Part shown: piece after piece, positions 54,508 to 63,432 of the stretch | How positions within the stretch are numbered: position 1 is the first letter of the stretch | Layout: each line of letters starts with the position of its first letter | Assembly: GCA_029202385.1 (NCBI GenBank) | Contig: CP119314.1 | Coordinates: forward strand, 746,501-810,500 | Direction: 5' to 3' | Source: Candidatus Sphingomonas phytovorans | GTDB taxonomy: Bacteria; Pseudomonadota; Alphaproteobacteria; Sphingomonadales; Sphingomonadaceae | DNA: 64,000 bases | The notes under the pieces: model-generated | The model's database searches: none | Seen by the model: only the letters and a program-made list of their open reading frames with translations | What the model was told of the DNA's origin: nothing | Position numbers and translations under genes: made by a program

Positions 54508-57183
54508 TCAGAACTTCACTTTGACGCCAGCCGAGAAATAGCGACCGATCACGTCGTAGTTCGCGTTGGTGTACGGAACATAGGGCGGGGCGACATCGAA
54601 CATGTTGTTGACGTTGCCGAACAGGGTGAAGTCTCCCACCTTGAAGCGCAGGCCGAGGTCGACATAGGTCCGGCTGCTGATCTGGTTGTTCAGGATCGCC
54701 TGAGTCTTGCTGTAGATACCACCACCGACATAGCGTGCGCGCAGATCGGCGCCGAAACCTGCATTCTCATAGGTCACGGTGCCGGTCAGCCGCCATTTCG
54801 GTGTCGAGAAGGCAGTGTCCCCGCCAACGACGCCTGCGACATCCGTCGAGCTGTTGGCATTGGCAATCATCAGATCGAAGATATGATTGGCGAGCACGCG
54901 GAACCCGAGTTTGCCATTGCCCAGCGACGTCCGGTACGATGCTTCAATATCGAGCCCACGGGTGCTGTACGAAACGAGGTTCCGATACGTAGCCGCAATT
55001 GACTCCATTGCACCGTTCGCGCCGCGGCTGATCACGCCGCCGCAGGTGGGATCATTGGGGTTCGTACGGAAACACTGTGCGAGCGTGTCCGTCACGGTGA
55101 CCACCGTGATCACATTGTCGATCTTGATGTCGTAATAATCGACCGAGACGCTGAATCCCCGCACGTAATGCGGCGAATAGGAACCGCCGACCGTCAGGGT
55201 GTGCGAAATCTCGGGCGTCAGGTTGGGATTGCCGCCGGTATAGATTCTCACGCCGGCCTGGGTTGCTTGCCGGAAAGGATCGTAGAGGTCGGCGATATTG
55301 GTCGAGCGAGTGGAGAAATATTCGGGGACGCTCGGGGAGCGAATGTCACGCGAATAGACGGAACGCAGCAGCAGGTCGTTGACGAGGCGCAGCGTGCCGC
55401 CGGTTTTCCAGGACCAGATGCCACCGCTGGTGCTGTAGTCCGAATAGCGTGCCGCGCCGTTGATCTCGAAATGCACTGCATCCTTGAGATCGATCAGCGG
55501 CAGGTTGACCTCGCCGAATACTTCCTTGACGCTGAAGCGGCCGTTGGTCGGAGCTGAGTTGAGCGTCGCAAAGGCATTCGCCTTGGACATCGGGTCGATA
55601 TAGTTGGTTACGAGAGCTTCCCACCGGAAATCCGTACCAACGGCGATGTCCACCGGCCCGGCCCAGGTCGAGAAGGGATGGCCGTGCAGGCTGGCGCCCG
55701 CCGCGTCGAGCTTGATCGTGCTGATGGACCGGGTTCCGCCAAAGGCGTAGGCGACGCCGGCCGCGGAGATATTGCCGTTGCCGAGCAGGTTGATCGGCGT
55801 GCAATTCGGATCGGTAACGGTGACGGCATTGACGCGGCATACCGGCGTGCCGTTCACCAGCACTGCGTCGATGGCGCGATCGAAATTCGCCTTGATCCGC
55901 TGGTTGTAGAGCGACTGGTCGCTCCTGGCCTCGCCGTGATCGTAATAGGCATCATAACCCCAGCCGTCGCCGAAGCTTCCCTTGAGGCCGACCGAGCCTT
56001 CGAGGTTGCGACGGGAGAACTTGAAGTTCAGCATGCGATTGGGACCGACATCGTCAAGGATCCGGCCCAGCAGGAAGGGCCCGGTGACGCCGGCGGCGCT
56101 GAGCTGACTGCGCGCAGCCGGCGTCAGGAACGCATTGTCCGGCATGATCGCCACGATCGGCGTTTCCGGGAAGAAGCTGTAGTTGCCCCACATGCGGCTA
56201 TAGCTGCCATCGGCCCAGAGCTTCAGGGAATCCGTGATATCGAAGGTGGCGCGCGCGTAGACATTGTTGCGCTGATAAGGCGAACTTACGGCGACATAGT
56301 CGTAGATGTTCTGGCCGTTGCCGCCGACGGTGAATTGACCCGCCGTCTGGCTGCCGAGCGGTAGCGGACCGACGCTGCCGTCGGGGTTGAAGATCAGGTT
56401 GTACGGTGTGCCATTGGTGCGCAGGAGCGATCCGCCGCGATTGAGGACGGTGTAGTTGACGTCGTTGGCGAGGATCAGCTTGCCATCGGGGCGCTGGAAG
56501 ACGGACGATTCGAGATTGGGACGGTCCTTGCGGCCGAAGGCACCCTTTTCCTGAAGATAGTCGGCGGAAATCATGAAGTGGCCGCGATCGCCCGCGAAGC
56601 TCGTTCCCCAGGCCATATCGACGCCGTAGCGGCCCATGTCGCCGCGCGAGGAGACGCCCGTCTGTGCACCCATGCGCAAGCCCTTGAGTTCGTCGTCAAG
56701 GATGATGTTGACGACGCCGGCGACCGCGCCCGAACCCCAGGCGGCGGAGGCGCCGCCGGTGACGACGTCAACGCGCTTGATGAGGTTCTGCGGCACGATG
56801 TTGAGATCGTTGCTGCCCGTGAAGCGGTGTCCGTTGAGCAGGGTCAGCGTCCGCACGGCACCCAGCCCACGCAGATCGGCGGTCGAGACGCCGCTGGTCG
56901 TGTTGCCCACCGTCGTCGCCGGAGTCGACGTGCCGCGGAACTGCGGCATGTCGTTCAGGACCTGGGCAATGCTCGGGCGATTGCCCTGGCGCAGCTCGGC
57001 TTCGCCGACGACCGTGGTCGGCGTCGGCGCGTCGAAACCGGAACGCTGGATTCGCGATCCAGTGACCACGATCTCATCCGCCGCCTCGGCGTCGGTATCG
57101 GCCGTTTGCGCCGAAGCCGGCGCCAGGCTCAAGGCCATCGAGAGCGCGGTGCTGGTGTACCAGAACAGGCGAATGGACTTCAT
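54508..57183 (-). CDS. TonB-dependent receptor of the D-amino-acid island
   Basis: Outer-membrane receptor of 891 residues. The ATG at 57183 (MKSIRLFWYTSTALSM) is backed by AGGGGG about 7 nt upstream and a signal peptide ending PASAQ. TonB-box-like DEIVVTGSRIQRSGF, plug with SIAQVLNDMPQFRG and LLNGHRFTG, then GSGAVAGVVNIILDDEL, and a barrel ending SAGVKVKF. It is preceded by an island-motif copy (57338-57356), tying it to the D-amino-acid genes. Its ligand would then be a peptide or N-acyl amino-acid compound too large for porins. Receptor class certain, ligand inferred. Confidence 0.91.
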   Translation of the reverse strand: MKSIRLFWYTSTALSMALSLAPASAQTADTDAEAADEIVVTGSRIQRSGFDAPTPTTVVGEAELRQGNRPSIAQVLNDMPQFRGTSTPATTVGNTTSGVSTADLRGLGAVRTLTLLNGHRFTGSNDLNIVPQNLIKRVDVVTGGASAAWGSGAVAGVVNIILDDELKGLRMGAQTGVSSRGDMGRYGVDMAWGTSFAGDRGHFMISADYLQEKGAFGRKDRPNLESSVFQRPDGKLILANDVNYTVLNRGGSLLRTNGTPYNLIFNPDGSVGPLPLGSQTAGQFTVGGNGQNIYDYVAVSSPYQRNNVYARATFDITDSLKLWADGSYSRMWGNYSFFPETPIVAIMPDNAFLTPAARSQLSAAGVTGPFLLGRILDDVGPNRMLNFKFSRRNLEGSVGLKGSFGDGWGYDAYYDHGEARSDQSLYNQRIKANFDRAIDAVLVNGTPVCRVNAVTVTDPNCTPINLLGNGNISAAGVAYAFGGTRSISTIKLDAAGASLHGHPFSTWAGPVDIAVGTDFRWEALVTNYIDPMSKANAFATLNSAPTNGRFSVKEVFGEVNLPLIDLKDAVHFEINGAARYSDYSTSGGIWSWKTGGTLRLVNDLLLRSVYSRDIRSPSVPEYFSTRSTNIADLYDPFRQATQAGVRIYTGGNPNLTPEISHTLTVGGSYSPHYVRGFSVSVDYYDIKIDNVITVVTVTDTLAQCFRTNPNDPTCGGVISRGANGAMESIAATYRNLVSYSTRGLDIEASYRTSLGNGKLGFRVLANHIFDLMIANANSSTDVAGVVGGDTAFSTPKWRLTGTVTYENAGFGADLRARYVGGGIYSKTQAILNNQISSRTYVDLGLRFKVGDFTLFGNVNNMFDVAPPYVPYTNANYDVIGRYFSAGVKVKF

Positions 57184-57700
57184 GCATACCCCCCTTTGTT
57201 TATAGATACGGAAAATCGGTTGCCATGCGCCCGGCTCCATTCTCGTTTTTTCAAACCGGAAGCCGTCAACGATCTCAACATTTACCGATTGCGATAAGAT
57301 CAGGTAGTTTCCGAAAATGCAATCCCAATTTGGATATAATTATCTTTTTTGGAAAATTTTCATTCGAAGAAACCCGTTCAGGTCGCTGCCGTAAGGGTGG
57401 TGCGCCCGGTGGCGATTTAGGCCGCGCCGCCACTCTGGAGGGCCAAATGGATCATGCGGATCAGTATAAATGATTGTAATATAAGTGAAATTATTGGAGC
57501 GGTTGGCGTGCGTCACACCGCGGCAAGGGTCGGTCAGGGTCGAGCCGGGAGATTATGAGCGCCCCTATTCGGTTCGCCGCGGAAAATCCCGGTGATCGAC
57601 GCTCGCGCCTTTGCTGAAGGCGGACACAATCATTCTGGCGGAATCGGCAGCCGGATGTCGGAGCCGGAATTAGCGTGCGATACCGGTTGCGTCGAAGGTA
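57184..57700. other. Intergenic gap, A/T-rich promoter region of receptor
   Basis: These 517 bp between the receptor start and the stop of the carboxylase alpha gene have no supported gene. The receptor-proximal part is unusually A/T-rich for this genome and carries CCAATTTGG (57325-57333) and the island motif. The rest is unremarkable. Confidence 0.5.
57338..57356 (+). promoter_or_regulatory. Island motif AATTATC-N4-TTGGAAAA, copy 2
   Basis: AATTATC, TTTT, TTGGAAAA; identical at all 15 fixed positions to the copy at 38497-38515. It lies about 155 bp upstream of the receptor start, which is read on the other strand. A GAAAATTTTC palindrome (reading GGAAAATTTTC) overlaps its right end. Confidence 0.5.
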
Positions 57701-59623
57701 TCAGGCGGATTTTACGGAATCCGCCCGTTCGATCCGCGCGAGCACTGCGCCTTCGCTGACCTGTCCGCCGGCCTCCGCATTGAATTCAGCCACGAGGCCG
57801 TCGAACGGGGCGACAAGGCTGTGCTCCATCTTCATCGCTTCCAGGGTGAGCAGCTTCTGGCCCTTGGTGACGGCGTCACCCGCCACGACTTCGACCGCGA
57901 TGATGCGGCCGGGCATGGGGGACAGGATCGCGCCATCGGCGGCAGCGCCAGCGGCGCCTGCGCCCTCGACGCGACAGGGCCGCGTCTCGAACGCTGCACC
58001 GCCTTCGAACAGGGTGGTGGACTGGCCGGCCTGCACAGCGCCCGGATTTTCGTCGGAACGGGAGTCTAGGATATAGTCGACCTCGGTCGCGCGACCATCG
58101 ACAGCCAGGCGAACCCGCCGATTGGCCGGTGCGTTCAGCCTGAACCCGAGCAGTCCGCGCAGTCGGTCGAAGTCCGGATCGCCGGCGTGGCCGGCAACGA
58201 AGTCGCGATGGAAGATCGCCCGATCGGCTGCTGCCTGAAGCAGGGCTGCCCCGGGCTCCGGAGCACGTGCCAATCGGTCGGCGTGATCGGCTATGAAGCC
58301 GGTGGTAACGTCACCCGCGCGAAAGCAGGGTTCCTTCAGGAGCCGGGCGAGGAACCAGGCATTGGTCTTCACCGGTTCGCACATCACCTGCGCGCAGCCA
58401 TCGGCCAGGGTGCCCAGCGCGTCGTCGCGGGTTGCCGAACGGGTGACCAGCTTTGCGATCATCGGGTCGTAGAAGGGCGATATCGTATCGCCCTCTTCGA
58501 CACCGGTTTCGATCCGCAGGCCTTGCGGCAGCTGGAGACAATCGAGCCGGCCTGTCGAGGGGAGGAAGCCCGTTGCCGGGTTCTCGGCATAGAGCCGCGC
58601 TTCGACTGCCCATCCGTTGATGGAAAGCTCGTCCTGCCGCTTGGGCAGCGTCTCGCCGCTGGCGACGCGCAACTGCCACTCGACCAGGTCCTGCCCGGTG
58701 ATCTCCTCGGTGACGGGATGCTCGACCTGAAGGCGAGTGTTCATCTCCATGAACCAGATGCGGTCGGCGCGAAGGCCATCGCTTGCATCGGCGATGAACT
58801 CGATCGTGCCGGCGCCGACATAGTCGACCGCCTTCGCTGCCTTGACGGCGGCGGCGCAGATCGCTTCCCGCGTGGTCTCGTCCATGCCGGGGGCAGGGGC
58901 TTCCTCGATCACCTTCTGGTGGCGGCGCTGGAGCGAGCAGTCGCGCTCGAACAGATGCACGACATTGCCGTGCGTGTCGCCGAACACCTGCACCTCGATA
59001 TGCCGGGGTGAGAGGATGTACTTCTCGATCAGCACCTGGGTGTTGCCGAAGGAGGAGGCCGCCTCGCGCTGGCAGGAGAGCAGGGCGTCGGCGAAGTCGT
59101 CAGGTGCGTCGACCCGGCGCATGCCCTTGCCACCGCCGCCCGCGACCGCCTTGATCAGCACCGGATAGCCGACCTTGGCGGCTTCAGCTGCGAGACGTTC
59201 GGGCGACTGGTCGTCGCCGAGATAGCCCGGCGTCACGGGCACGCCGGCTGCGATCATCCGCTGCTTGGCGGCATCCTTCAGGCCCATCGCGCGGATGCTG
59301 TCGGGCTTCGGCCCGACCCAGACGATGCCGGCATCAATCACGGCTTGCGCGAAATCGTCATTCTCGGAGAGAAAACCGTAACCGGGATGGATCGCCTCGG
59401 CGCCGGTCGCCTTGGCGGCGGCGATGATCTTCTCGCCCACCAGATAGCTTTCGCGGGCAGGCGAGGGGCCGATATGCACCGCCTCATCGGCCTGGCGCAC
59501 GTGCAGCGCTTTGGCATCGGCATCCGAATAGACCGCGACCGTGCGCACGCCCATCGCCCGCGCGGTGCGGATGATCCGGCAGGCGATCTCGCCTCGATTG
59601 GCAATGAGAAGGGACTTGATCAT
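57701..59623 (-). CDS. liuD: Methylcrotonyl-CoA carboxylase, biotin-carboxylase/carrier (alpha) subunit
   Basis: A 640-residue biotin-dependent carboxylase subunit. Biotin carboxylase part: LIANRGEIACRIIRTARAMG at the N terminus, the ATP-grasp Gly-rich loop GGGGKGMRRV near residue 165, and HIEVQVFGD. Biotin carrier part at the C terminus with LEAMKMEHS; the biotinylated Lys is near residue 597. It carboxylates the 3-methylcrotonyl-CoA of leucine breakdown, judged by the beta subunit and isovaleryl-CoA dehydrogenase beside it. ATG at 59623; a GTG at 59632 would overlap the previous stop by 4 bp (GTGA). A propionyl- or geranyl-CoA carboxylase is less likely in this setting. Confidence 0.9.
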   Translation of the reverse strand: MIKSLLIANRGEIACRIIRTARAMGVRTVAVYSDADAKALHVRQADEAVHIGPSPARESYLVGEKIIAAAKATGAEAIHPGYGFLSENDDFAQAVIDAGIVWVGPKPDSIRAMGLKDAAKQRMIAAGVPVTPGYLGDDQSPERLAAEAAKVGYPVLIKAVAGGGGKGMRRVDAPDDFADALLSCQREAASSFGNTQVLIEKYILSPRHIEVQVFGDTHGNVVHLFERDCSLQRRHQKVIEEAPAPGMDETTREAICAAAVKAAKAVDYVGAGTIEFIADASDGLRADRIWFMEMNTRLQVEHPVTEEITGQDLVEWQLRVASGETLPKRQDELSINGWAVEARLYAENPATGFLPSTGRLDCLQLPQGLRIETGVEEGDTISPFYDPMIAKLVTRSATRDDALGTLADGCAQVMCEPVKTNAWFLARLLKEPCFRAGDVTTGFIADHADRLARAPEPGAALLQAAADRAIFHRDFVAGHAGDPDFDRLRGLLGFRLNAPANRRVRLAVDGRATEVDYILDSRSDENPGAVQAGQSTTLFEGGAAFETRPCRVEGAGAAGAAADGAILSPMPGRIIAVEVVAGDAVTKGQKLLTLEAMKMEHSLVAPFDGLVAEFNAEAGGQVSEGAVLARIERADSVKSA

Positions 59624-59628
59624 GGCGG

Positions 59629-61230
59629 TCACATCCGGAACACGCCGAACTGCGCCCGTTCAGGCACAGGGGCGTTAAGGGTAGCGGCAAAAGCGAGGCC
59701 GAGCACATCGCGGGTCTGGGCGGGGTCGATGATGCCGTCGTCCCAGAGGCGGGCGGTGGCGTGCCAGGGATTGCCCTCGTCCTCGTATTTCTGGCGGATC
59801 GGGGCTTTGAACGCCTCGGCCTGTTCCTCGGTCCAGCTTTCCGCGTCGCGGTGGACCGTGGCGAGTACCGAGGCGGCCTGCTCGCCGCCCATCACGCTGA
59901 TCCGGCTGTTGGGCCAGGAGAACAGGAAGCGTGGGGAATAGGCCCGGCCGCACATGCCGTAATTGCCCGCACCGAAGCTGCCGCCGATCAGGATAGTGAT
60001 CTTGGGCACGCTTGCGGTGGCGACCGCGGTGACGAGCTTGGCACCGTGCTTGGCGATGCCCTCCGCCTCGTAACGCCCGCCGACCATGAAGCCCGAGATG
60101 TTCTGCAGGAACAGCAGCGGAATGCGCCGCTGGCAGGCGAGCTCGATGAAGTGGGCGCCCTTCACCGCGCTTTCGGAAAACAGCACGCCGTTATTGGCGA
60201 GGATCGCCACCGGCATGCCCCAGATATGCGCAAAGCCGCAGACGAGGGAGCTGCCGTACAGCGCCTTGAACTCGTGAAACTCGGACCCGTCGACCAGTCG
60301 GGCGATCACTTCGTGCACGTCATAGGGCGCACGGACGTCGCTTGGAATGATGCCGTACAACTCTTCCGCATCGAACTTCGGTGGACGTGGCTCCTTCAGG
60401 GCGATGTCGGGCTTGCGGTTCTCGGCCAGCGTAGAGACGATGTCGCGCACGATGGTCAGCGCATGCTCGTCATTCTCGGCGACATGGTCGACCACGCCCG
60501 ACTTGCGGCCATGAGTCTCGGCACCGCCAAGCTCCTCGGCCGAGATCACCTCGCCGGTCGCTGCCTTCACCAGCGGTGGTCCGGCGAGGAAGATCGTGCC
60601 CTGGTTGCGCACGATCACCGTCTCGTCCGACATCGCCGGCACATAGGCGCCGCCTGCGGTGCAACTGCCCATCACGCAGGCGATCTGCGGGATGCCCTTG
60701 GCCGACATATTGGCCTGGTTGAAGAAGATCCGCCCGAAATGATCGCGGTCGGGGAACACCTCGGCCTGGTGCGGCAGGTTGGCACCGCCCGAATCGACCA
60801 GATAGATGCAGGGCAGGTGGTTCGCCTCGGCGATCTCCTGCGCGCGCAGATGCTTCTTCACGGTCAGCGGATAATAGGTCCCGCCCTTCACCGTCGCATC
60901 GTTGCACACGATCATCACCTGCCGGCCAGACACCCGGCCGATGCCGGCGATCATGCCGGCCCCCGGCACCTCGTCGTCGTACAGGCCGTTCGCGACAAGC
61001 TGGCCGATCTCGAGGAAGGGCGATCCCGGATCGAGCAGCCGCTCCACCCGCTCGCGCGGCAGCAGCTTGCCCCGCGAAACATGCCGCTCCCGGCTCTTCT
61101 CCGATCCCCCCAGCGCCGTCAGCGCCACGTCCGACCGAAGCCGCTCCGCCAGCCCGCGATTGTGCACCGCATTCGCCCGAAAGGCCTCGCTCTCGGGGGA
61201 CAGCTTGCTCTCCAACGCTGGCGCGCTCAT
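59629..61230 (-). CDS. liuB: Methylcrotonyl-CoA carboxylase, carboxyltransferase (beta) subunit
   Basis: A 533-residue carboxyltransferase that moves the carboxyl group from biotin to 3-methylcrotonyl-CoA. Acyl-CoA carboxyltransferase features: the [19 protein letters not shown] segment, [39 protein letters not shown] and [17 protein letters not shown]. The GGTYYP wording and 535-residue length match MCC beta rather than propionyl-CoA carboxylase. Its start overlaps the isovaleryl-CoA dehydrogenase stop by 4 bp (ATGA) and the alpha subunit follows directly. Confidence 0.92.
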   Translation of the reverse strand: MSAPALESKLSPESEAFRANAVHNRGLAERLRSDVALTALGGSEKSRERHVSRGKLLPRERVERLLDPGSPFLEIGQLVANGLYDDEVPGAGMIAGIGRVSGRQVMIVCNDATVKGGTYYPLTVKKHLRAQEIAEANHLPCIYLVDSGGANLPHQAEVFPDRDHFGRIFFNQANMSAKGIPQIACVMGSCTAGGAYVPAMSDETVIVRNQGTIFLAGPPLVKAATGEVISAEELGGAETHGRKSGVVDHVAENDEHALTIVRDIVSTLAENRKPDIALKEPRPPKFDAEELYGIIPSDVRAPYDVHEVIARLVDGSEFHEFKALYGSSLVCGFAHIWGMPVAILANNGVLFSESAVKGAHFIELACQRRIPLLFLQNISGFMVGGRYEAEGIAKHGAKLVTAVATASVPKITILIGGSFGAGNYGMCGRAYSPRFLFSWPNSRISVMGGEQAASVLATVHRDAESWTEEQAEAFKAPIRQKYEDEGNPWHATARLWDDGIIDPAQTRDVLGLAFAATLNAPVPERAQFGVFRM

Positions 61231-62369
61231 GCCCCGATGAGTTCCCGGCCGATGAGCATGCGGCGTATTTCGTTGGTGCCTGCGCCGATATCGAGCAGCT
61301 TTGCATCGCGCAGGAAGCGTTCGACCGGCCAGTCCCTGGTGTAGCCGGCGCCGCCAAGCGCCTGGACTGCCTCGCCCGCGACGCGGAAGGCGTTCTCGCT
61401 GGCGAGCAGGATGGCGCCTGCAGCATCGAAGCGGGTGGTCTTGCCGGCGTCGCAGGCCCGGGCGACGGCATAGACATAGGCGCGGGCCGAGTTGAGCGCG
61501 ACATACATGTCGGCGACCTTGGCCTGCATCAGCTGGAAGGCGCCGATCGGTTTGCCGAACTGCTTGCGCTCGCGCAAATACGGCAGCACCACGTCGAGGC
61601 AGGCCTGCATGATGCCGAGCTGGATGCCGGCAAGCACGGTGCGCTCATAGTCGAGGCCCGACATCAGCACGCCGACGCCGCCATTGACCGGTCCCATGAC
61701 ATTCTCGTGCGGCACCTCGCAATCGGTGAATACCAGCTCGGCGGTGGGGCTGCCGCGCATGCCCATCTTGTCGATCTTCTGGCCGATCGAGAAGCCGGGC
61801 ATGTCCTTCTCGATCAGGAAGGTGGTGATGCCGCGACTGCCCTCGCCGGTCTTGGCATAGACGACCAGCGTGTCGGCATAGGCGGCGTTGGTGATCCAGA
61901 ACTTGGTGCCGTTGAGCACATAGCCGGCATCGGTCTCCTGCGCGCGCAGCTTCATCGAGACGACGTCGGAGCCGGCGCCTGCCTCCGACATGGCAAGGCT
62001 TCCGACATGCTCGCCCGAAACGAGCTTCGGCAGGTACTTCGCCTTCTGCTCGGGGTTCGCCCAGCGGCGGATCTGGTTGACGCACAGGTTGGAATGCGCG
62101 CCGTAGCTCAGGCCGATCGAGGCCGAGGCGCGGCTGACTTCCTCGCAGGCGATGACATGCTCGAGATAGCCGAGGCCAAGCCCGCCAAACTCCTCCTCCA
62201 CCGTAATGCCGTGAAGGCCGAGCTCGCCCATCGCGGGCCATAGCTCCTTCGGAAACCAGTCCTCAGCATCGATCCGTGCCGCCAGCGGCGCGATCTGCTC
62301 GCTCGCAAAACGCTGCGTCACATCGCGGATCATGTCCGCATTCTCGCCAAGCGCGAAATCAAGGGTCAT
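61227..62369 (-). CDS. liuA: Isovaleryl-CoA dehydrogenase
   Basis: A 380-residue FAD acyl-CoA dehydrogenase that oxidises isovaleryl-CoA to 3-methylcrotonyl-CoA. Acyl-CoA dehydrogenase signatures: [15 protein letters not shown] and the C-terminal [22 protein letters not shown]. The catalytic base is at the isovaleryl-specific place: E242 in DYERTVLAG, while the usual C-terminal Glu position reads G-Y-T. The ATG at 62369 (MTLDFALGE) is chosen by family alignment; the frame extends 19 codons further. First gene of the leucine operon; LysR gene divergent. Confidence 0.92.
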   Translation of the reverse strand: MTLDFALGENADMIRDVTQRFASEQIAPLAARIDAEDWFPKELWPAMGELGLHGITVEEEFGGLGLGYLEHVIACEEVSRASASIGLSYGAHSNLCVNQIRRWANPEQKAKYLPKLVSGEHVGSLAMSEAGAGSDVVSMKLRAQETDAGYVLNGTKFWITNAAYADTLVVYAKTGEGSRGITTFLIEKDMPGFSIGQKIDKMGMRGSPTAELVFTDCEVPHENVMGPVNGGVGVLMSGLDYERTVLAGIQLGIMQACLDVVLPYLRERKQFGKPIGAFQLMQAKVADMYVALNSARAYVYAVARACDAGKTTRFDAAGAILLASENAFRVAGEAVQALGGAGYTRDWPVERFLRDAKLLDIGAGTNEIRRMLIGRELIGA

Positions 62370-62439
62370 GTCCAACGCTGCTCTCCATTCAATCTTTCCA
62401 CGCTGATAGCACGTGGCAGGAATCAAGAAAAATTGAACA

Positions 62440-62457
62440 TATAGTGCCTATGCTATA
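62440..62457. promoter_or_regulatory. LysR-type operator candidate
   Basis: TATAG-TGCCTATG-CTATA is an inverted repeat with 5-bp arms and 8-bp spacer in the 98-bp gap between the divergent liuA and LysR genes. Place and symmetry suit the LysR protein's own binding site. Confidence 0.5.
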
Positions 62458-62467
62458 GATGGTATCT

Positions 62468-63352
62468 ATGATTGATCGTTATCTGCTGCGGTATTTCCTG
62501 GCCGTTATCGACCATGGGAATTTCTCTCGTGCTGCCGGGGCCTGCAGCGTGTCGCAGCCGACGCTGTCGGTTGGTATCGCCAAGCTCGAGCGCGAACTCG
62601 GCCAGATGCTATTCCACCGCACCAACCGGCGGATCGAATTGACCGAGGCTGGCGCGCGCTTTGCTGCATCAGCCCGGCGGATCGAGGCGGAGTTCCTTAT
62701 TGCCGAGCGCGCCGTGCAGGAAACGCCGGCGCGTGAGACGTTTCGCCTTGGCGTGCTGGCGACGATTCCGACGCCGTTGATCGAGGATTTCCTGATCGAG
62801 CTGCGCCGCGAAGGCTCGGCAATGCGGCTTGAGATCGTCGAGGCCGGCGAGCGCGACCTCAATGAGCGCCTCGGGCGTGGGCGAATAGACGCCGCCGTGA
62901 CGCTTTTGCGCGGCGATCGTGACAGGCAGTCCGGTATCGCGCTCTTCTCGGAAGGTTATTCGCTGGCAATGGCCGGGGATCATCCGCTCGCTCATCTACC
63001 GGTGATCGAGCCACATCAACTGGCCGACAATGTGATGATCGTACGCCGTCACTGCGAGTTGCTGTCCGAGACGAGCCGCTATTTCACCAGCCATGGCGTC
63101 CGCCCTTTCTTTGCGGCACGCACCACCAGTGAGGATCGTACCCTGGCGCTTGTTCGTCGCGGCCTCGGTGTGACGGTGATGCCCGACGGTTTCCGTCACC
63201 CTGGTGTGGTGCGCCCGGCGCTGGCTGATTTCGCCTTTACCCGCACGATCGGGCTAATGCCGGCGACGCATGCCGACCCTGAAACGATCGAGCGGAGCGC
63301 CATCGTCCAGGCGCTTCGTCGCACGCTGACCGTGCCGGCGACGGATAGCTGA
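62468..63352 (+). CDS. LysR-family transcriptional regulator
   Basis: A 294-residue regulator. Winged helix-turn-helix at residues 1-60 (YLLRYFLAVIDHGNFSRAAG, then SQPTLSVGIAKLERELG), then a periplasmic-binding-protein-like effector domain (TFRLGVLATIPTPLIEDFL, LVRRGLGVTVMPDGF). An ATG three codons earlier (62459) is possible; the present one aligns better with the family start. Divergent from liuA, so it probably controls the leucine/isovalerate operon. Other proteobacteria use a MerR-type LiuR there. Confidence 0.9.
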   Translation: MIDRYLLRYFLAVIDHGNFSRAAGACSVSQPTLSVGIAKLERELGQMLFHRTNRRIELTEAGARFAASARRIEAEFLIAERAVQETPARETFRLGVLATIPTPLIEDFLIELRREGSAMRLEIVEAGERDLNERLGRGRIDAAVTLLRGDRDRQSGIALFSEGYSLAMAGDHPLAHLPVIEPHQLADNVMIVRRHCELLSETSRYFTSHGVRPFFAARTTSEDRTLALVRRGLGVTVMPDGFRHPGVVRPALADFAFTRTIGLMPATHADPETIERSAIVQALRRTLTVPATDS

Positions 63353-63432
63353 AGATGCACGGCCTAATCTCGGCCTGAAAACCAGCCCGGGCGGTGACGC
63401 AACAGGCTGGCTCTATTCTGGATGAGTGAGGA

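Noticed and set aside
30489..57183. Lasso-peptide isopeptidase-type locus
   Set aside because: A TonB receptor and peptidases are present, but no precursor-like small gene, B/C maturation genes or prolyl-oligopeptidase-type isopeptidase is seen.
59761..61344. 527-codon open frame opposite liuB
   Set aside because: His/Arg/Ala-rich shadow of a strongly conserved carboxyltransferase gene.
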